A stretch of 64,000 nucleotides of DNA from PLanc-01 sp035342095 (lineage in GTDB: Bacteria; Planctomycetota; Phycisphaerae; Sedimentisphaerales; Anaerobacaceae): the NCBI GenBank assembly GCA_035342095.1, contig DAOQWL010000023.1, forward strand, positions 4,189-68,188, read 5' to 3'. The notes under the pieces were generated by a model, which saw only the letters and a program-made list of their open reading frames with translations, was not told the origin of the DNA and searched no databases. Below, piece after piece: positions 7,957 through 16,219 of this stretch. The first letter of the stretch is position 1. The number at the start of each line of letters is the position of its first letter. Made by a program: the position numbers and the translations under genes.

Positions 7957-8913
7957 ATGAACCGATTCGTTCGACAACTGCTGCCCTTCGGCACGCTGAT
8001 CCTGCTGATCGCGGCGCTCTCGGCCCTTGAGCCCGACGCGTTTCTGAAGGCGGAGAACTTCTTCAATGTCCTGAGCCGCTCGAGCGTCAACGGCATCATC
8101 GCGATGGGCATGACCGCGGTCATCATCTCCGGCGGCATCGACCTGTCCGTCGGCTCCATGATGGCCATGTGCGGCATGGTCGCCGGCCTGATCATGAGCA
8201 AGAACGGTGCGATCGTCCCCACCCCGGGGTTGATGTGGATCGGCACCGCCGCCGGCATTGGCACGGGTCTCGTCTGCGGCCTGCTCAACGGCGCCCTGAT
8301 CACGAAGCTGAACCTGCCGCCTTTCATTGTCACGCTCGGCACCATGAGCGCCTTTCGCGGCATCTCCTACGTCATGAACGACGGCATGATGTTCGACGTC
8401 CCCACGTACACCTTCCTGGGCCAGGCCAGCGTCGCTGGGGTTCCCGTCAATGTCCTGGTCTGCCTCGCGATTGTCCTACTGGCGTTCTTCATCCTGCGGT
8501 ACATGCCGCTCGGCCGGTACACCTACGCCATCGGGTCGAACCGCCAGGCGGCCTACCATGCCGGCGTGAACGTCAATCGCAGCCTGCTTCTGATCTACAC
8601 CCTCACGGGCGTATTCATCGGCTTGGCCGCCATGATCGCGACCAGCCGAACGGTCTCCGCCCAACCGACCGCGGGCCAGAGCCTGGAACTCGACGTCATC
8701 GCGGCCGTCGTCATCGGCGGCGCCAGCCTCTCCGGCGGCCGGGGCACCGTCGTCGGCACGGTCATCGGCACGCTGCTCATCAGCTTCCTGCGAAACGGCC
8801 TGACCCTGCTGGGCATCTCGACGAACATCCAGCTCGTCGTCATCGGCGCGATCATCATCGGCGCCGTCGCTCTCGACCAGATGGCCCGCGCCAAGGCGGT
8901 CGAGAGCCGATAA
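7957..8913 (+). CDS. Sugar ABC transporter permease (RbsC type)
   Basis: Inner-membrane channel of the importer encoded by the two preceding genes. The 318-residue protein is almost entirely hydrophobic with about 8-10 helices. It carries the family landmarks GIDLSVGSMMAMCGMVAGLI and NLPPFIVTLGTMSAFRGISY, and near the C-terminus DVIAAVVIGGASLSGGRGTV. I chose the ATG at 7957 because the preceding frame (from 7897) is repeat-derived and MNRFVRQLLPFG matches a family start; a GGGA sequence lies just upstream. A 70-bp gap filled by a repeat separates it from the ATPase. Confidence 0.93.
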   Translation: MNRFVRQLLPFGTLILLIAALSALEPDAFLKAENFFNVLSRSSVNGIIAMGMTAVIISGGIDLSVGSMMAMCGMVAGLIMSKNGAIVPTPGLMWIGTAAGIGTGLVCGLLNGALITKLNLPPFIVTLGTMSAFRGISYVMNDGMMFDVPTYTFLGQASVAGVPVNVLVCLAIVLLAFFILRYMPLGRYTYAIGSNRQAAYHAGVNVNRSLLLIYTLTGVFIGLAAMIATSRTVSAQPTAGQSLELDVIAAVVIGGASLSGGRGTVVGTVIGTLLISFLRNGLTLLGISTNIQLVVIGAIIIGAVALDQMARAKAVESR

Positions 8914-9116
8914 GCCGGACTGCTCGTCGTGTGCTCGCGGAAGTCGGAAGTTTGTCCCGAAACTCGCGAGACAGGTACATTCCTCATGCCCGAGCAAGAT
9001 AACGCCTCACGGCGTCACTACAAGCGGGCCCGCCCGACTTGAGAGGCCCCCTTTCTCCGTCCGGAAAAGGTGATCCTCGTCTTCACGTGACGGCTGCCTG
9101 ACAGGCACCACGCGAC

Positions 9117-9728
9117 TCACTTGAGTTCGGTCAGGTAGATGCCCCGGAAGCGGTGCTGGCCGCCGCCGGGAACCTCGGCTTGCAGCGAGATGTATCCTTC
9201 CGCAGGCCCGGCGAGGCCGTCCGCTTCCCAGGCCGGGGTGTCGTTGATGACGAGGGCGGCCTTCGTCCCGCGGACGGTCAGCTTGAACCGGTTCCACTGG
9301 CCTGCCTGGATCAAGCCTTTGCTCCGGGCCTCCGGCAGGTCGTTCACGTTGCCCTCCTGGCCTTGCAGGAGATTCGCCTGATACCGCTCGGGCCAAGGCC
9401 TACCCTCAGGCACGGCGTCGTAGCGGAAGTAGACGCCGCTGTCCCACTTGCTGTCCCGCAACGGCTTCCACTCGAACTCCAGGACGAAATCGCCATACTT
9501 CTTCTCGGTCTGGACCAGGCCGTTGCCTGCTACGATCAGCAGGTCTCCGTTGTCTACGGTCGCCTCGCAGTTGAGGACGGTCCAGCCGGCAAGGGTCTTG
9601 CCGTCGAACAGGGACACGCGGCGGCCGGCGCCGCATTCCGCGGCCTTCTTGCACGGACAGGTGGTGCAGGAGGTGGTCACGAGCGCCAAGGCAACGACGA
9701 GGGTGCAGAACACACGGCATGTCTTCAT
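9117..9728 (-). CDS. DUF1080 (3-keto-disaccharide hydrolase-type) lipoprotein
   Basis: A 203-residue exported protein with a signal peptide (LVVALALVTTSC) and a cysteine that could be lipid-modified. The mature part is one DUF1080/LamG-like domain: VSLFDGKTLAGWTVLNCEAT, DFVLEFEWKPL, SGVYFRYD, then GQWNRFKLTVRG and GYISLQAEVPGG. Members are predicted jelly-roll proteins acting on sugars, and some hydrolyse 3-keto-glycosides. The ATG at 9728 has a GAGAG box; the longer frame to 9833 adds residues before the signal peptide and is not used. It is convergent with the sugar ABC operon and may act on the same substrate class. Confidence 0.85.
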   Translation of the reverse strand: MKTCRVFCTLVVALALVTTSCTTCPCKKAAECGAGRRVSLFDGKTLAGWTVLNCEATVDNGDLLIVAGNGLVQTEKKYGDFVLEFEWKPLRDSKWDSGVYFRYDAVPEGRPWPERYQANLLQGQEGNVNDLPEARSKGLIQAGQWNRFKLTVRGTKAALVINDTPAWEADGLAGPAEGYISLQAEVPGGGQHRFRGIYLTELK

Positions 9729-9904
9729 AGATTCTCTCACAGCGACTCCGATCATCGACACAGTCCAGCCCGCATCGCCAACGACCAGCGATGAGCCGGA
9801 CGTCAGGGTAGTCGCCGACTGTCGGCAAGTCAATAGGCCGATTCAAAGGTCGCTCCAACCCGGGGCAGCCTTTTGGAGACCGCAAGACAGAACACAGGAC
9901 AGGG

Positions 9905-9933
9905 TTGCGGGCGGCGCGACGACCCAGTATAAT
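9905..9933 (+). promoter_or_regulatory. Promoter of the Na/Pi cotransporter gene
   Basis: TTGCGG (9905-9910), 17-base spacer, TATAAT (9928-9933), with the coding start at 10016. The same TTGCGG-N17-TATAAT arrangement precedes the threonine synthase gene. Confidence 0.65.
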
Positions 9934-10015
9934 CCCCCTCCGGTTGCGCATCGCAGGCCATGCGGAGCGGCCCGAATCGCGTGCTCATTCTTATATCGCA
10001 GTAGTGAGAGCCAGG

Positions 10016-11716
10016 ATGATCCGTACCATGATTCTCGGGGTGATCGGGGGCTTGGGGCTTTTCCTCTTTGGAATGCTCCTGATGTCGGACGGTTTGAAGA
10101 AGGTCGCCGGCCACAAGCTCAAGGTCGTCCTGGAAACGATGACGAAGAACACCTACGTGGGCTTCGTCGTCGGCGCATTGGTGACGGCCTTCATCCAGTC
10201 CAGCTCGGCTACGACCGTTATTGTTATCGGACTGGTCAACGCCGGACTGCTCACCCTCAAACAATCCATCGGCGTCATTATCGGCAGCAACGTGGGCACC
10301 ACCGCAACCGCCTGGCTGGTCTCCATCGCGGGTTTCGGACTGAACATCGAGACCTATGCCTTGCCGGCCATCGGCCTGGGATTCGTGCTCCAATTGGGCG
10401 GGCGGTCGAGGACGATGAAGAGCGTGGGCACCATCGTCCTTGGCTTTGGCCTGCTCTTTCTCGGCATCGAGTACCTCAAGGAGGCGTTTGGCCCGCTGGA
10501 GCAGAGCGAGGGGGTCAAACAGATCTTCGTCACCTATGGCAGCAGGCCCATGTTCGCCATCCTGGTCGGGTGGGGTATGACCATGCTGGTGCAGAGCAGC
10601 TCGGCGGCCATCGCCATCGTACAGTTGCTCGCGATGGGCGGGGCGTTTGGGGACAACTGGCATATCGCACTGGACATGGCGATCCCCTTCGTGATGGGCG
10701 CGAACATCGGCACGACGATTACGGCGCAGCTTGCGGCCCTCCAGGCCAGTCGCACGGCCCGTCGGACGGCGTGGGCACACTCGATGTTCAATATCCTTGG
10801 CACGGTGATTGCATATCCCTGTGTTCGCTTGGGCTGGTACGGCGTCCTGGTGGACTTCCTGACCCCTTGGGAACTGTCGGAAGGCACGATTGCCGCGAGC
10901 ATCGCGATCGCCCACACGACGTTCAATGTGGTGAACTCGATCATCTTCCTGCCGCTGGCGGGCGTATTGGAGAGAACCGTGCTCAAGCTGGTTCCCGTCC
11001 GCTCATCCGAAGCGGGCGCCCAGGGTGTGGTCCTCGAACGCCATCTGCTCAGCACGCCGGAGATCGCTCTGGAGCAGGCCCGACGAGAGATCGTGCGAAT
11101 GGCCAGGACCGCCAAGATGGGATTCGTCGATGCGATGGACGGCCTGCTGGGCGACGACAAGAGAAAGCTGGAATCCGCCCAGGTCGCCGAGGACTTCACC
11201 GACACGCAGCAGTACGAGATCACAACCTATCTGACGGAGTTGTCCCGCAAGCAGCTCTCGGAGGAGGTCTCCAGCAGCCTGCCTGTCTTGCTGCACACGG
11301 TCAACGATCTGGAGCGCATCGGCGATCACGCGGTCAACGTGGTGGAGATCGCGATCCGCAAGATCGAGCAGAAGCTCACCTTCACCGATTCGGCGCTGGT
11401 CGAGATGAACGAGCTGCGCAAAGAGGTTGAGAGCATGTTCGATCGCGTCATCGAGGCCCTCGACAAGGACGACGCTGCAGTGGCGAGGCTGGCCTTGCCC
11501 AATGAACGGAATCTCAATCGCATGCAGGTCGAGTTGCGGCGAAACCACGTCCAGCGGATGCGAGACGGGCAGTGCACGCCGGAGGCCGGATTGATCTTCA
11601 TCGATCTCGTGGACAACGTCGAAAAAACCGGCGACCACCTCACGAACATCGCCCAGGCCGTCATCGGCGGCCTCCAGTGGGACGGCATCGAACTCAAGAT
11701 CACAGCGCCCAGGTAA
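10016..11716 (+). CDS. Na/Pi cotransporter family protein with C-terminal PhoU-like domain
   Basis: Predicted sodium-coupled phosphate transporter of the inner membrane (NptA/YjbB type). The 566-residue protein has the inverted-repeat QSSS signatures: VTAFIQSSSATTVIVIGLVN with IIGSNVGTTATAW in repeat 1, and MLVQSSSAAIAIV with GANIGTTITAQL in repeat 2. Residues from about 345 onward are helical and PhoU-like (DLERIGDHAVNVVEIAIRKI, then NVEKTGDHLTNIAQAV), a domain that usually senses phosphate status. Start chosen at 10016 (MIRTMILGVIGG) because the first helix begins there; GAGAG lies 6-10 bases upstream. A strong promoter lies at 9905-9933. Confidence 0.93.
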   Translation: MIRTMILGVIGGLGLFLFGMLLMSDGLKKVAGHKLKVVLETMTKNTYVGFVVGALVTAFIQSSSATTVIVIGLVNAGLLTLKQSIGVIIGSNVGTTATAWLVSIAGFGLNIETYALPAIGLGFVLQLGGRSRTMKSVGTIVLGFGLLFLGIEYLKEAFGPLEQSEGVKQIFVTYGSRPMFAILVGWGMTMLVQSSSAAIAIVQLLAMGGAFGDNWHIALDMAIPFVMGANIGTTITAQLAALQASRTARRTAWAHSMFNILGTVIAYPCVRLGWYGVLVDFLTPWELSEGTIAASIAIAHTTFNVVNSIIFLPLAGVLERTVLKLVPVRSSEAGAQGVVLERHLLSTPEIALEQARREIVRMARTAKMGFVDAMDGLLGDDKRKLESAQVAEDFTDTQQYEITTYLTELSRKQLSEEVSSSLPVLLHTVNDLERIGDHAVNVVEIAIRKIEQKLTFTDSALVEMNELRKEVESMFDRVIEALDKDDAAVARLALPNERNLNRMQVELRRNHVQRMRDGQCTPEAGLIFIDLVDNVEKTGDHLTNIAQAVIGGLQWDGIELKITAPR

Positions 11717-11849
11717 TATGCAGGTCGCGTCGATCCGGCATCGCCGCAGGCAATAAGTCAGGGCGGTCCCGCGTCTTTCCGTACGCTGTCTGAGTGGCCG
11801 AGAAAGTGCAACCCTGCCGCGGTTCCGCTGCGGCAACCGGAGACCCGCC

Positions 11850-14387
11850 ATGAGCAAGTCGTTCGTCCCCTTCATCGTCGGCCTTCTCCCCCTGGTGGGA
11901 GCAGGCATCAGCGGTTGTGATTCCACGAGCGGTCCCGATTCCCAGGCGGCATCGGCAAGACCAGAGGGTGCATGCCGCCGGATCGAGCTGTTGCGAGACG
12001 CCTGGGGCGTGCCGCACGTCTTCGCAGATACCGATGCCGGTGCGATGTATGGCCTCGGCTATGCCACAGCACAAGACCGGGCCTTTCAGATGTACTACAA
12101 CCTGCGGATCATCCAGGGCCGACTGGCCGAGCTGGTCGGCGATGTCAAGGTGGGGGTCACCCGCCAGCAGCCGGAGGGCCGCAATTCCGCGTTGCGCAAC
12201 GACATCGCGATGCGGACCATTGGCTATTGGCAGGCGGCCCAGGAGACCGCGAACAAGCTCGACCCGGAGGCCCGCAGCCTCCTCGAAGCGTACAGTCAGG
12301 GCATCAACGATTGCCTTACGACCGATCCGAACGGCCGGGGCCATCTGTTCGAGAAGTACGGCCTGGAGCCCGAGTCGTGGACACCTGCGGCATGCATCGC
12401 CTCCTGGTGGCGACTGGGTCTATTCTTCTCCGGCGACGGCCTGCGGGAACTGATCCCCTATTACGAGATCGAAGACGGCGCCAGGACGGTGCGGCGATTT
12501 GCGGCGACGGATAGCGCCGGGGCCACGGAGGGCCTCCGTATTCGTGACGAGGCGTCCGTGATCCAGCGCAGCGACGTGAGCGACGCTTGGTTGCAGGAGG
12601 TGATGGCCTACGCAACGGAACACAACCTGGTGCGGAAGGTGGACGTGCCGGCTGCCGAAAGTCGGCCCGGGCCCCGATTCAGTCATGCCTGGGTCGTGGG
12701 CGGCAAGAGAACCACGACCGGCTCGGCCGTACTCGTCAGCGACCCGCAAACCCCGGTCCGCAATCCCTCGCTGTTCTACGAGCATCACATCACTGGCAAG
12801 ACCTTCAACGCCCGCGGCATCGGAGTGGCCGGTTGCCCCAGCTTCCTGATCGGCTTCACGCCGAACGTCGCCTGGGGCCTGACCGCCCTCGGCGCCGACC
12901 AGGCGGACCTGTTCCTGCTCAAGACCGACCCGAACCATCCGAACCAGTATCTCCTCGACGGCTCCTGGCGCGACATGGAGGTCCGCACCGAGACGATCCA
13001 GGTCAAGAACGGGACACCGCGCACGCTCACGTTCCGCGGGACGCGGTTCGGCCCGGTCGTGACCGCCATCGCAATGGGTGTCCGTCGAGGCGACGAGGTC
13101 GCCCTCAAGCGGATTCCGATCTGCGAGCCCGATCGCGACACGTTCCGCGCCGTCCTCGACATGGTCCGATCGCGGGACATATACGAGTTCCAGCGGGCCC
13201 TCGGCGGCTGGAGCTTCCCCAGCGCCAACTGTGTCTTCGGAGATCGCAAGGGCAATATCGGCTTCAAGACAATCCTCAGCCTGCCCGTTCGCTCGGCCCA
13301 TTCGCTGCTGGACGACCGGGCCGCCCACGAGGGTTGGGACAGCGACAACGACTGGCAGGGCATCGTGCCCCACGAGCTGCTGCCCCAGGTGATCAACCCC
13401 GAGCAGGGCTGGCTCGTCAGCGCCAACCACCGTCCGATCGCGTCGTTCTACCCGCTCTCGCTCGGCATCTCCACCGGCAGCGGCGGCGACACCGACCGCT
13501 CCTGGCGACTCAAGGAACGCATGTGGGCGATGACGAGCGGCTCGGAAAAAGGCAAATCGGGCCTATATTCTTCAACGAAATCCCAAAGTTGGCCCGATCT
13601 GCCTTCTTCCGAGCCCTCGTTCACGCCGGAAGACGTGCTCGACATCCACTACGACACCGTCGCTCCGATCAAACGGGACCTCATCCGTCTCGGCTACCAT
13701 CTCCGCGACGTACAGAAATACCCGCTGGACGAGGACACATTGCTCGCGCTCGACTACCTCGAAGATTGGCGAGCCGCCGGCTGCAAGTCGGACATGTCCA
13801 TCCAGGGCACCGAGATCGTGAACCTGATGCCCATGGCGTTCCGGCAGAACTTCGCGGCCGCCGTCACCTACGGCGGCGGGCTCTCCGGCCTGTGCACCAT
13901 GCTCCAGACCATCGACCAGCGGATCGCAGCAGACCCCAACGCAGCGCTGACCGGCGAAGAAGCCGACTACGTCAACCTCATCGTCCGCGCCGCCTGGCGG
14001 TACGGCAAGGCCCGTTTCGGCGACGACGCGACCCGCTGGCACGAACGAGGCCAACAGGCCTTGCTCGAAACGACGCTGCCCTATATGTCCACCCTGGACG
14101 GTTTCGGCTCGCTCGACGAAGACAGGGACATCACGATGCCGGCGCTGCGCTGCACCGACGGCGGGACGATCCTCTCGCAGCAGGCGCAGTCGTACACGCA
14201 ATACGTCCGGCTCGACGACGCGGACAAATCGATGAGCATCCTGCCCATCGGCCAGTCGGAGCACCCGGAAAGCCCCTATCGACTCTCCACCTGCGACCTG
14301 TGGGGACAAGGCAAGCTCCACCCAGCCCCCCTCTCCCGAAGAGCCGTTCAAGACATCGCAGCGTCTCGAACCATTCTGAAGCCGTAG
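11850..14387 (+). CDS. Penicillin acylase family lipoprotein (Ntn-hydrolase)
   Basis: Amidohydrolase of the penicillin/acyl-homoserine-lactone acylase family, cleaving an amide bond; these are made as precursors that self-cleave. The 845-residue protein has a lipoprotein signal (LLPLVGAGISGC, Cys at 23). The A chain includes DAWGVPHVFADTDAGAMYGLGYATAQDR. The B chain begins at SHAWVVGGKRTTTG, with Ser278 the predicted new N-terminal nucleophile, followed by SFLIGFTPNVAWGLTA. A palindrome-encoded stretch (residues about 565-588) interrupts the C-terminal half. Only 23 bp separate it from the sulfatase, so the pair is likely co-transcribed and may work on one N-acylated, sulfated substrate. The substrate is unknown. 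Confidence 0.9.
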   Translation: MSKSFVPFIVGLLPLVGAGISGCDSTSGPDSQAASARPEGACRRIELLRDAWGVPHVFADTDAGAMYGLGYATAQDRAFQMYYNLRIIQGRLAELVGDVKVGVTRQQPEGRNSALRNDIAMRTIGYWQAAQETANKLDPEARSLLEAYSQGINDCLTTDPNGRGHLFEKYGLEPESWTPAACIASWWRLGLFFSGDGLRELIPYYEIEDGARTVRRFAATDSAGATEGLRIRDEASVIQRSDVSDAWLQEVMAYATEHNLVRKVDVPAAESRPGPRFSHAWVVGGKRTTTGSAVLVSDPQTPVRNPSLFYEHHITGKTFNARGIGVAGCPSFLIGFTPNVAWGLTALGADQADLFLLKTDPNHPNQYLLDGSWRDMEVRTETIQVKNGTPRTLTFRGTRFGPVVTAIAMGVRRGDEVALKRIPICEPDRDTFRAVLDMVRSRDIYEFQRALGGWSFPSANCVFGDRKGNIGFKTILSLPVRSAHSLLDDRAAHEGWDSDNDWQGIVPHELLPQVINPEQGWLVSANHRPIASFYPLSLGISTGSGGDTDRSWRLKERMWAMTSGSEKGKSGLYSSTKSQSWPDLPSSEPSFTPEDVLDIHYDTVAPIKRDLIRLGYHLRDVQKYPLDEDTLLALDYLEDWRAAGCKSDMSIQGTEIVNLMPMAFRQNFAAAVTYGGGLSGLCTMLQTIDQRIAADPNAALTGEEADYVNLIVRAAWRYGKARFGDDATRWHERGQQALLETTLPYMSTLDGFGSLDEDRDITMPALRCTDGGTILSQQAQSYTQYVRLDDADKSMSILPIGQSEHPESPYRLSTCDLWGQGKLHPAPLSRRAVQDIAASRTILKP
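13541..13613 (+). repeat. Palindrome inside the acylase coding sequence
   Basis: Arms 13541-13563 and 13591-13613 are 23-base inverted repeats differing at two positions, with a 27-base loop. The frame stays open through it. The codon and residue texture (KSGLYSSTKSQSWPDL) differs from the flanking protein, consistent with an inserted palindromic element. Confidence 0.75.
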
Positions 14388-14410
14388 AGAGATGGCACGT
14401 AGGAGAGACA

Positions 14411-15928
14411 ATGATGCGACAACCCGCGCCGACGCGTCGTGATTTCCTGAAGTTCGCCGGCCTTGGCGCTGCTTCGCTGGCGGCCGCGAGGGCGGAGAGT
14501 GTGTTCGGCGGAGACTCCACTTCCAGACCGAATGTCCTGGTGATTCTGATGGACGATCTGGGTTACGGCGATCTGTCGAGTTACGGCGCGATGGAACTCC
14601 AGTCGCCGAGTATCGACCGGCTCGTCGCGGGTGGGATGCGGTTCGACCGGTTCTATGCGAACTCCCCCGTGTGTTCGCCGACGCGGGCTGCCCTGCTGAC
14701 CGGGCGGTTCCCCGACGTCGTCGGCGTCCCTGGCGTCATCCGCACGGATATCCGCGACAACTGGGGCAACCTGGCCGAGCAGGCGGTCCTGCTGCCTCGC
14801 GTGCTCAAAGACGCCGGCTACCATACCGCCCTCGTGGGCAAGTGGCACCTGGGCCTGAACTCGCCCAACACGCCCAACGAGCGGGGCTTCGACCACTTTC
14901 ACGGCTTCCTCGGCGATATGATGGACGACTACACCAGTCATCGCCGGCACGGAAACAACTACATGCGGCTCAACGGCGACGAGATCGACCCCGAGGGCCA
15001 CGCGACTGATCTGTTCACCCGGTGGGCTATCGACTACCTGCGCGAACGCGCCGGGAAGAGCACGCGGCAGTCCCGTGGCGAGGGCATCTTGCCCTCGGAT
15101 CTCGGGCAGAATGTCCGCGATTTTGAAGCCTCCGGGAACCACGGGCAAGATGCTCGCGAGACGCAAGGGCGGGACGCCCTCGCCACGAGGCAACCCTTCT
15201 TTCTCTACCTGGCGTATAACGCCCCGCACACGCCGATCCAGCCGCCGCAGGAGTGGCTTGATCGCGTCCGCCGACGAGAGTCAGGGATCGACGACAGGCG
15301 GGCGAAACTCGTCGCGTTGATCGAACACCTCGACGACAGGATCGGCAAAGTGCTCGATGCTTTGGAAGAGACTGGCCTGGCCGACAATACCCTCGTGATC
15401 TTCGCCTCCGACAACGGCGGCCAGTTCAGTGCCGGCGCTTCGAACGGCCCGCTTCGGGCGGGCAAAGGAGACATGTACGAGGGCGGAATCCGCGTGCCGA
15501 TGTGCGCGGTCTGGCCGGGCAGCATCAAAGCTGGCTCGCGCAGCGACCGCGTGGCGATGACAATGGACATCTTCCCCACCGTCTGCGAGGCTGCAGGTTT
15601 GAGGATCGACCACAAGATCGACGGCGTCAGTCTCCTGCCTACCCTGCTGGGCAAGGCACAGCCTCCAGACGACCGAATCCTGTTCTGGGTCCGTCGGGAG
15701 GGCGGCGCGCAGTATGGCGGCCGGGCCTACTACGCCGCGAGGCAAGGCGACTTCAAGCTTCTCCAGAACAGTCCCCACGAGCCGATGAAGCTCTACAATC
15801 TGGCGGAAGACCCGCAGGAACAGCACCCGCTCGACGGCAAGCATCCGATGCATCGCAAACTCTTCAACGCCCTCCAGGACCGCGTGAATGCGTCCGGCGC
15901 CATCCCCTGGCAGCGGCCTGCTTCATAG
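14411..15928 (+). CDS. Tat-exported sulfatase (type I, FGly)
   Basis: Hydrolyses a sulfate ester outside the cytoplasmic membrane. The 505-residue protein starts with a Tat signal (TRRDFLKFAGLGAASLAAA). The catalytic motif is VCSPTRAALLTGRFP, with Cys88 predicted to become formylglycine. Metal-site and core motifs follow: VLVILMDDLGYGDLSSYG, GKWHLGLNSPNTPNERGFD, YNAPHTPIQPP and IFASDNGGQFSAG. AGGAGA just before the ATG sets the start. Between the domain ending WAIDYLRERA and PFFLYLAYNAPHTP there is an insertion of about 45 residues encoded by palindromic repeat DNA (15075-15186). Arylsulfatase-like planctomycete sulfatases commonly act on marine polysaccharides; the exact substrate is unknown. 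Confidence 0.94.
   Translation: MMRQPAPTRRDFLKFAGLGAASLAAARAESVFGGDSTSRPNVLVILMDDLGYGDLSSYGAMELQSPSIDRLVAGGMRFDRFYANSPVCSPTRAALLTGRFPDVVGVPGVIRTDIRDNWGNLAEQAVLLPRVLKDAGYHTALVGKWHLGLNSPNTPNERGFDHFHGFLGDMMDDYTSHRRHGNNYMRLNGDEIDPEGHATDLFTRWAIDYLRERAGKSTRQSRGEGILPSDLGQNVRDFEASGNHGQDARETQGRDALATRQPFFLYLAYNAPHTPIQPPQEWLDRVRRRESGIDDRRAKLVALIEHLDDRIGKVLDALEETGLADNTLVIFASDNGGQFSAGASNGPLRAGKGDMYEGGIRVPMCAVWPGSIKAGSRSDRVAMTMDIFPTVCEAAGLRIDHKIDGVSLLPTLLGKAQPPDDRILFWVRREGGAQYGGRAYYAARQGDFKLLQNSPHEPMKLYNLAEDPQEQHPLDGKHPMHRKLFNALQDRVNASGAIPWQRPAS
15075..15186 (+). repeat. In-frame palindromic repeat element inside the sulfatase gene
   Basis: Outer arms at 15075-15094 and 15167-15186 are inverted copies (GTGGCGAGGGC and CCC shared, middle six bases variable). 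Inside lie related direct repeats around CGGGCAGAATG and CGGGCAAGATG. The translation contains NHGQDARE and GRDALAT, the hallmark of a repeat family also present at 19461-19515 and 62877-62925. The frame is preserved. Confidence 0.85.
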
Positions 15929-16018
15929 GCCGCGAGCCCCCGACAAGAACGCAGTCGCCCGTTTGAGGGTGCGTGACTGTACTTGCGCGCGTGCAATAGG
16001 GGTTCACGAACATCCTTG

Positions 16019-16165
16019 ATTGTCATTCTTGCGAAGGCGGGAATCCAGTTCCTGGGGCACGTCGTGGACCACGGCTCATGGATTCTTGCTTGGCGGAGGA
16101 ATAACGGCGTCCTGCCAATGCCTCGTCACCCCATGGGAGACCGCAAGAACGGTCCTGCACCCCCC
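16019..16165. repeat. GCGGGAATCCA-type dispersed repeat
   Basis: Contains TTGTCATTCTTGCG followed by GGCGGGAATCCA, a widespread intergenic repeat type, then a segment (about 16110-16165, CCTCGTC.. to GACCGCAAGAACGGTC) that resembles 49275-49345 at many positions. It lies between the sulfatase and the next promoter and codes for nothing recognisable. Confidence 0.6.
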
Positions 16166-16190
16166 TGTTTGAAGTCGTCTGTCTTGCTTC

Positions 16191-16219
16191 TTGCTTGTCG
16201 TCGATTGATTTGGTACAAT
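16191..16219 (+). promoter_or_regulatory. Promoter upstream of the H-X9-DG-like protein gene
   Basis: TTGCTT (16191-16196), 17-base spacer, TACAAT (16214-16219). The ATG at 16218 overlaps the -10 box, which argues for a later translation start in that gene. Confidence 0.55.

Noticed and set aside
12587..14410. Long N-terminal extension of the sulfatase frame
   Set aside because: It overlaps the acylase gene out of frame; the Tat signal and AGGAGA site fix the sulfatase start at 14411.
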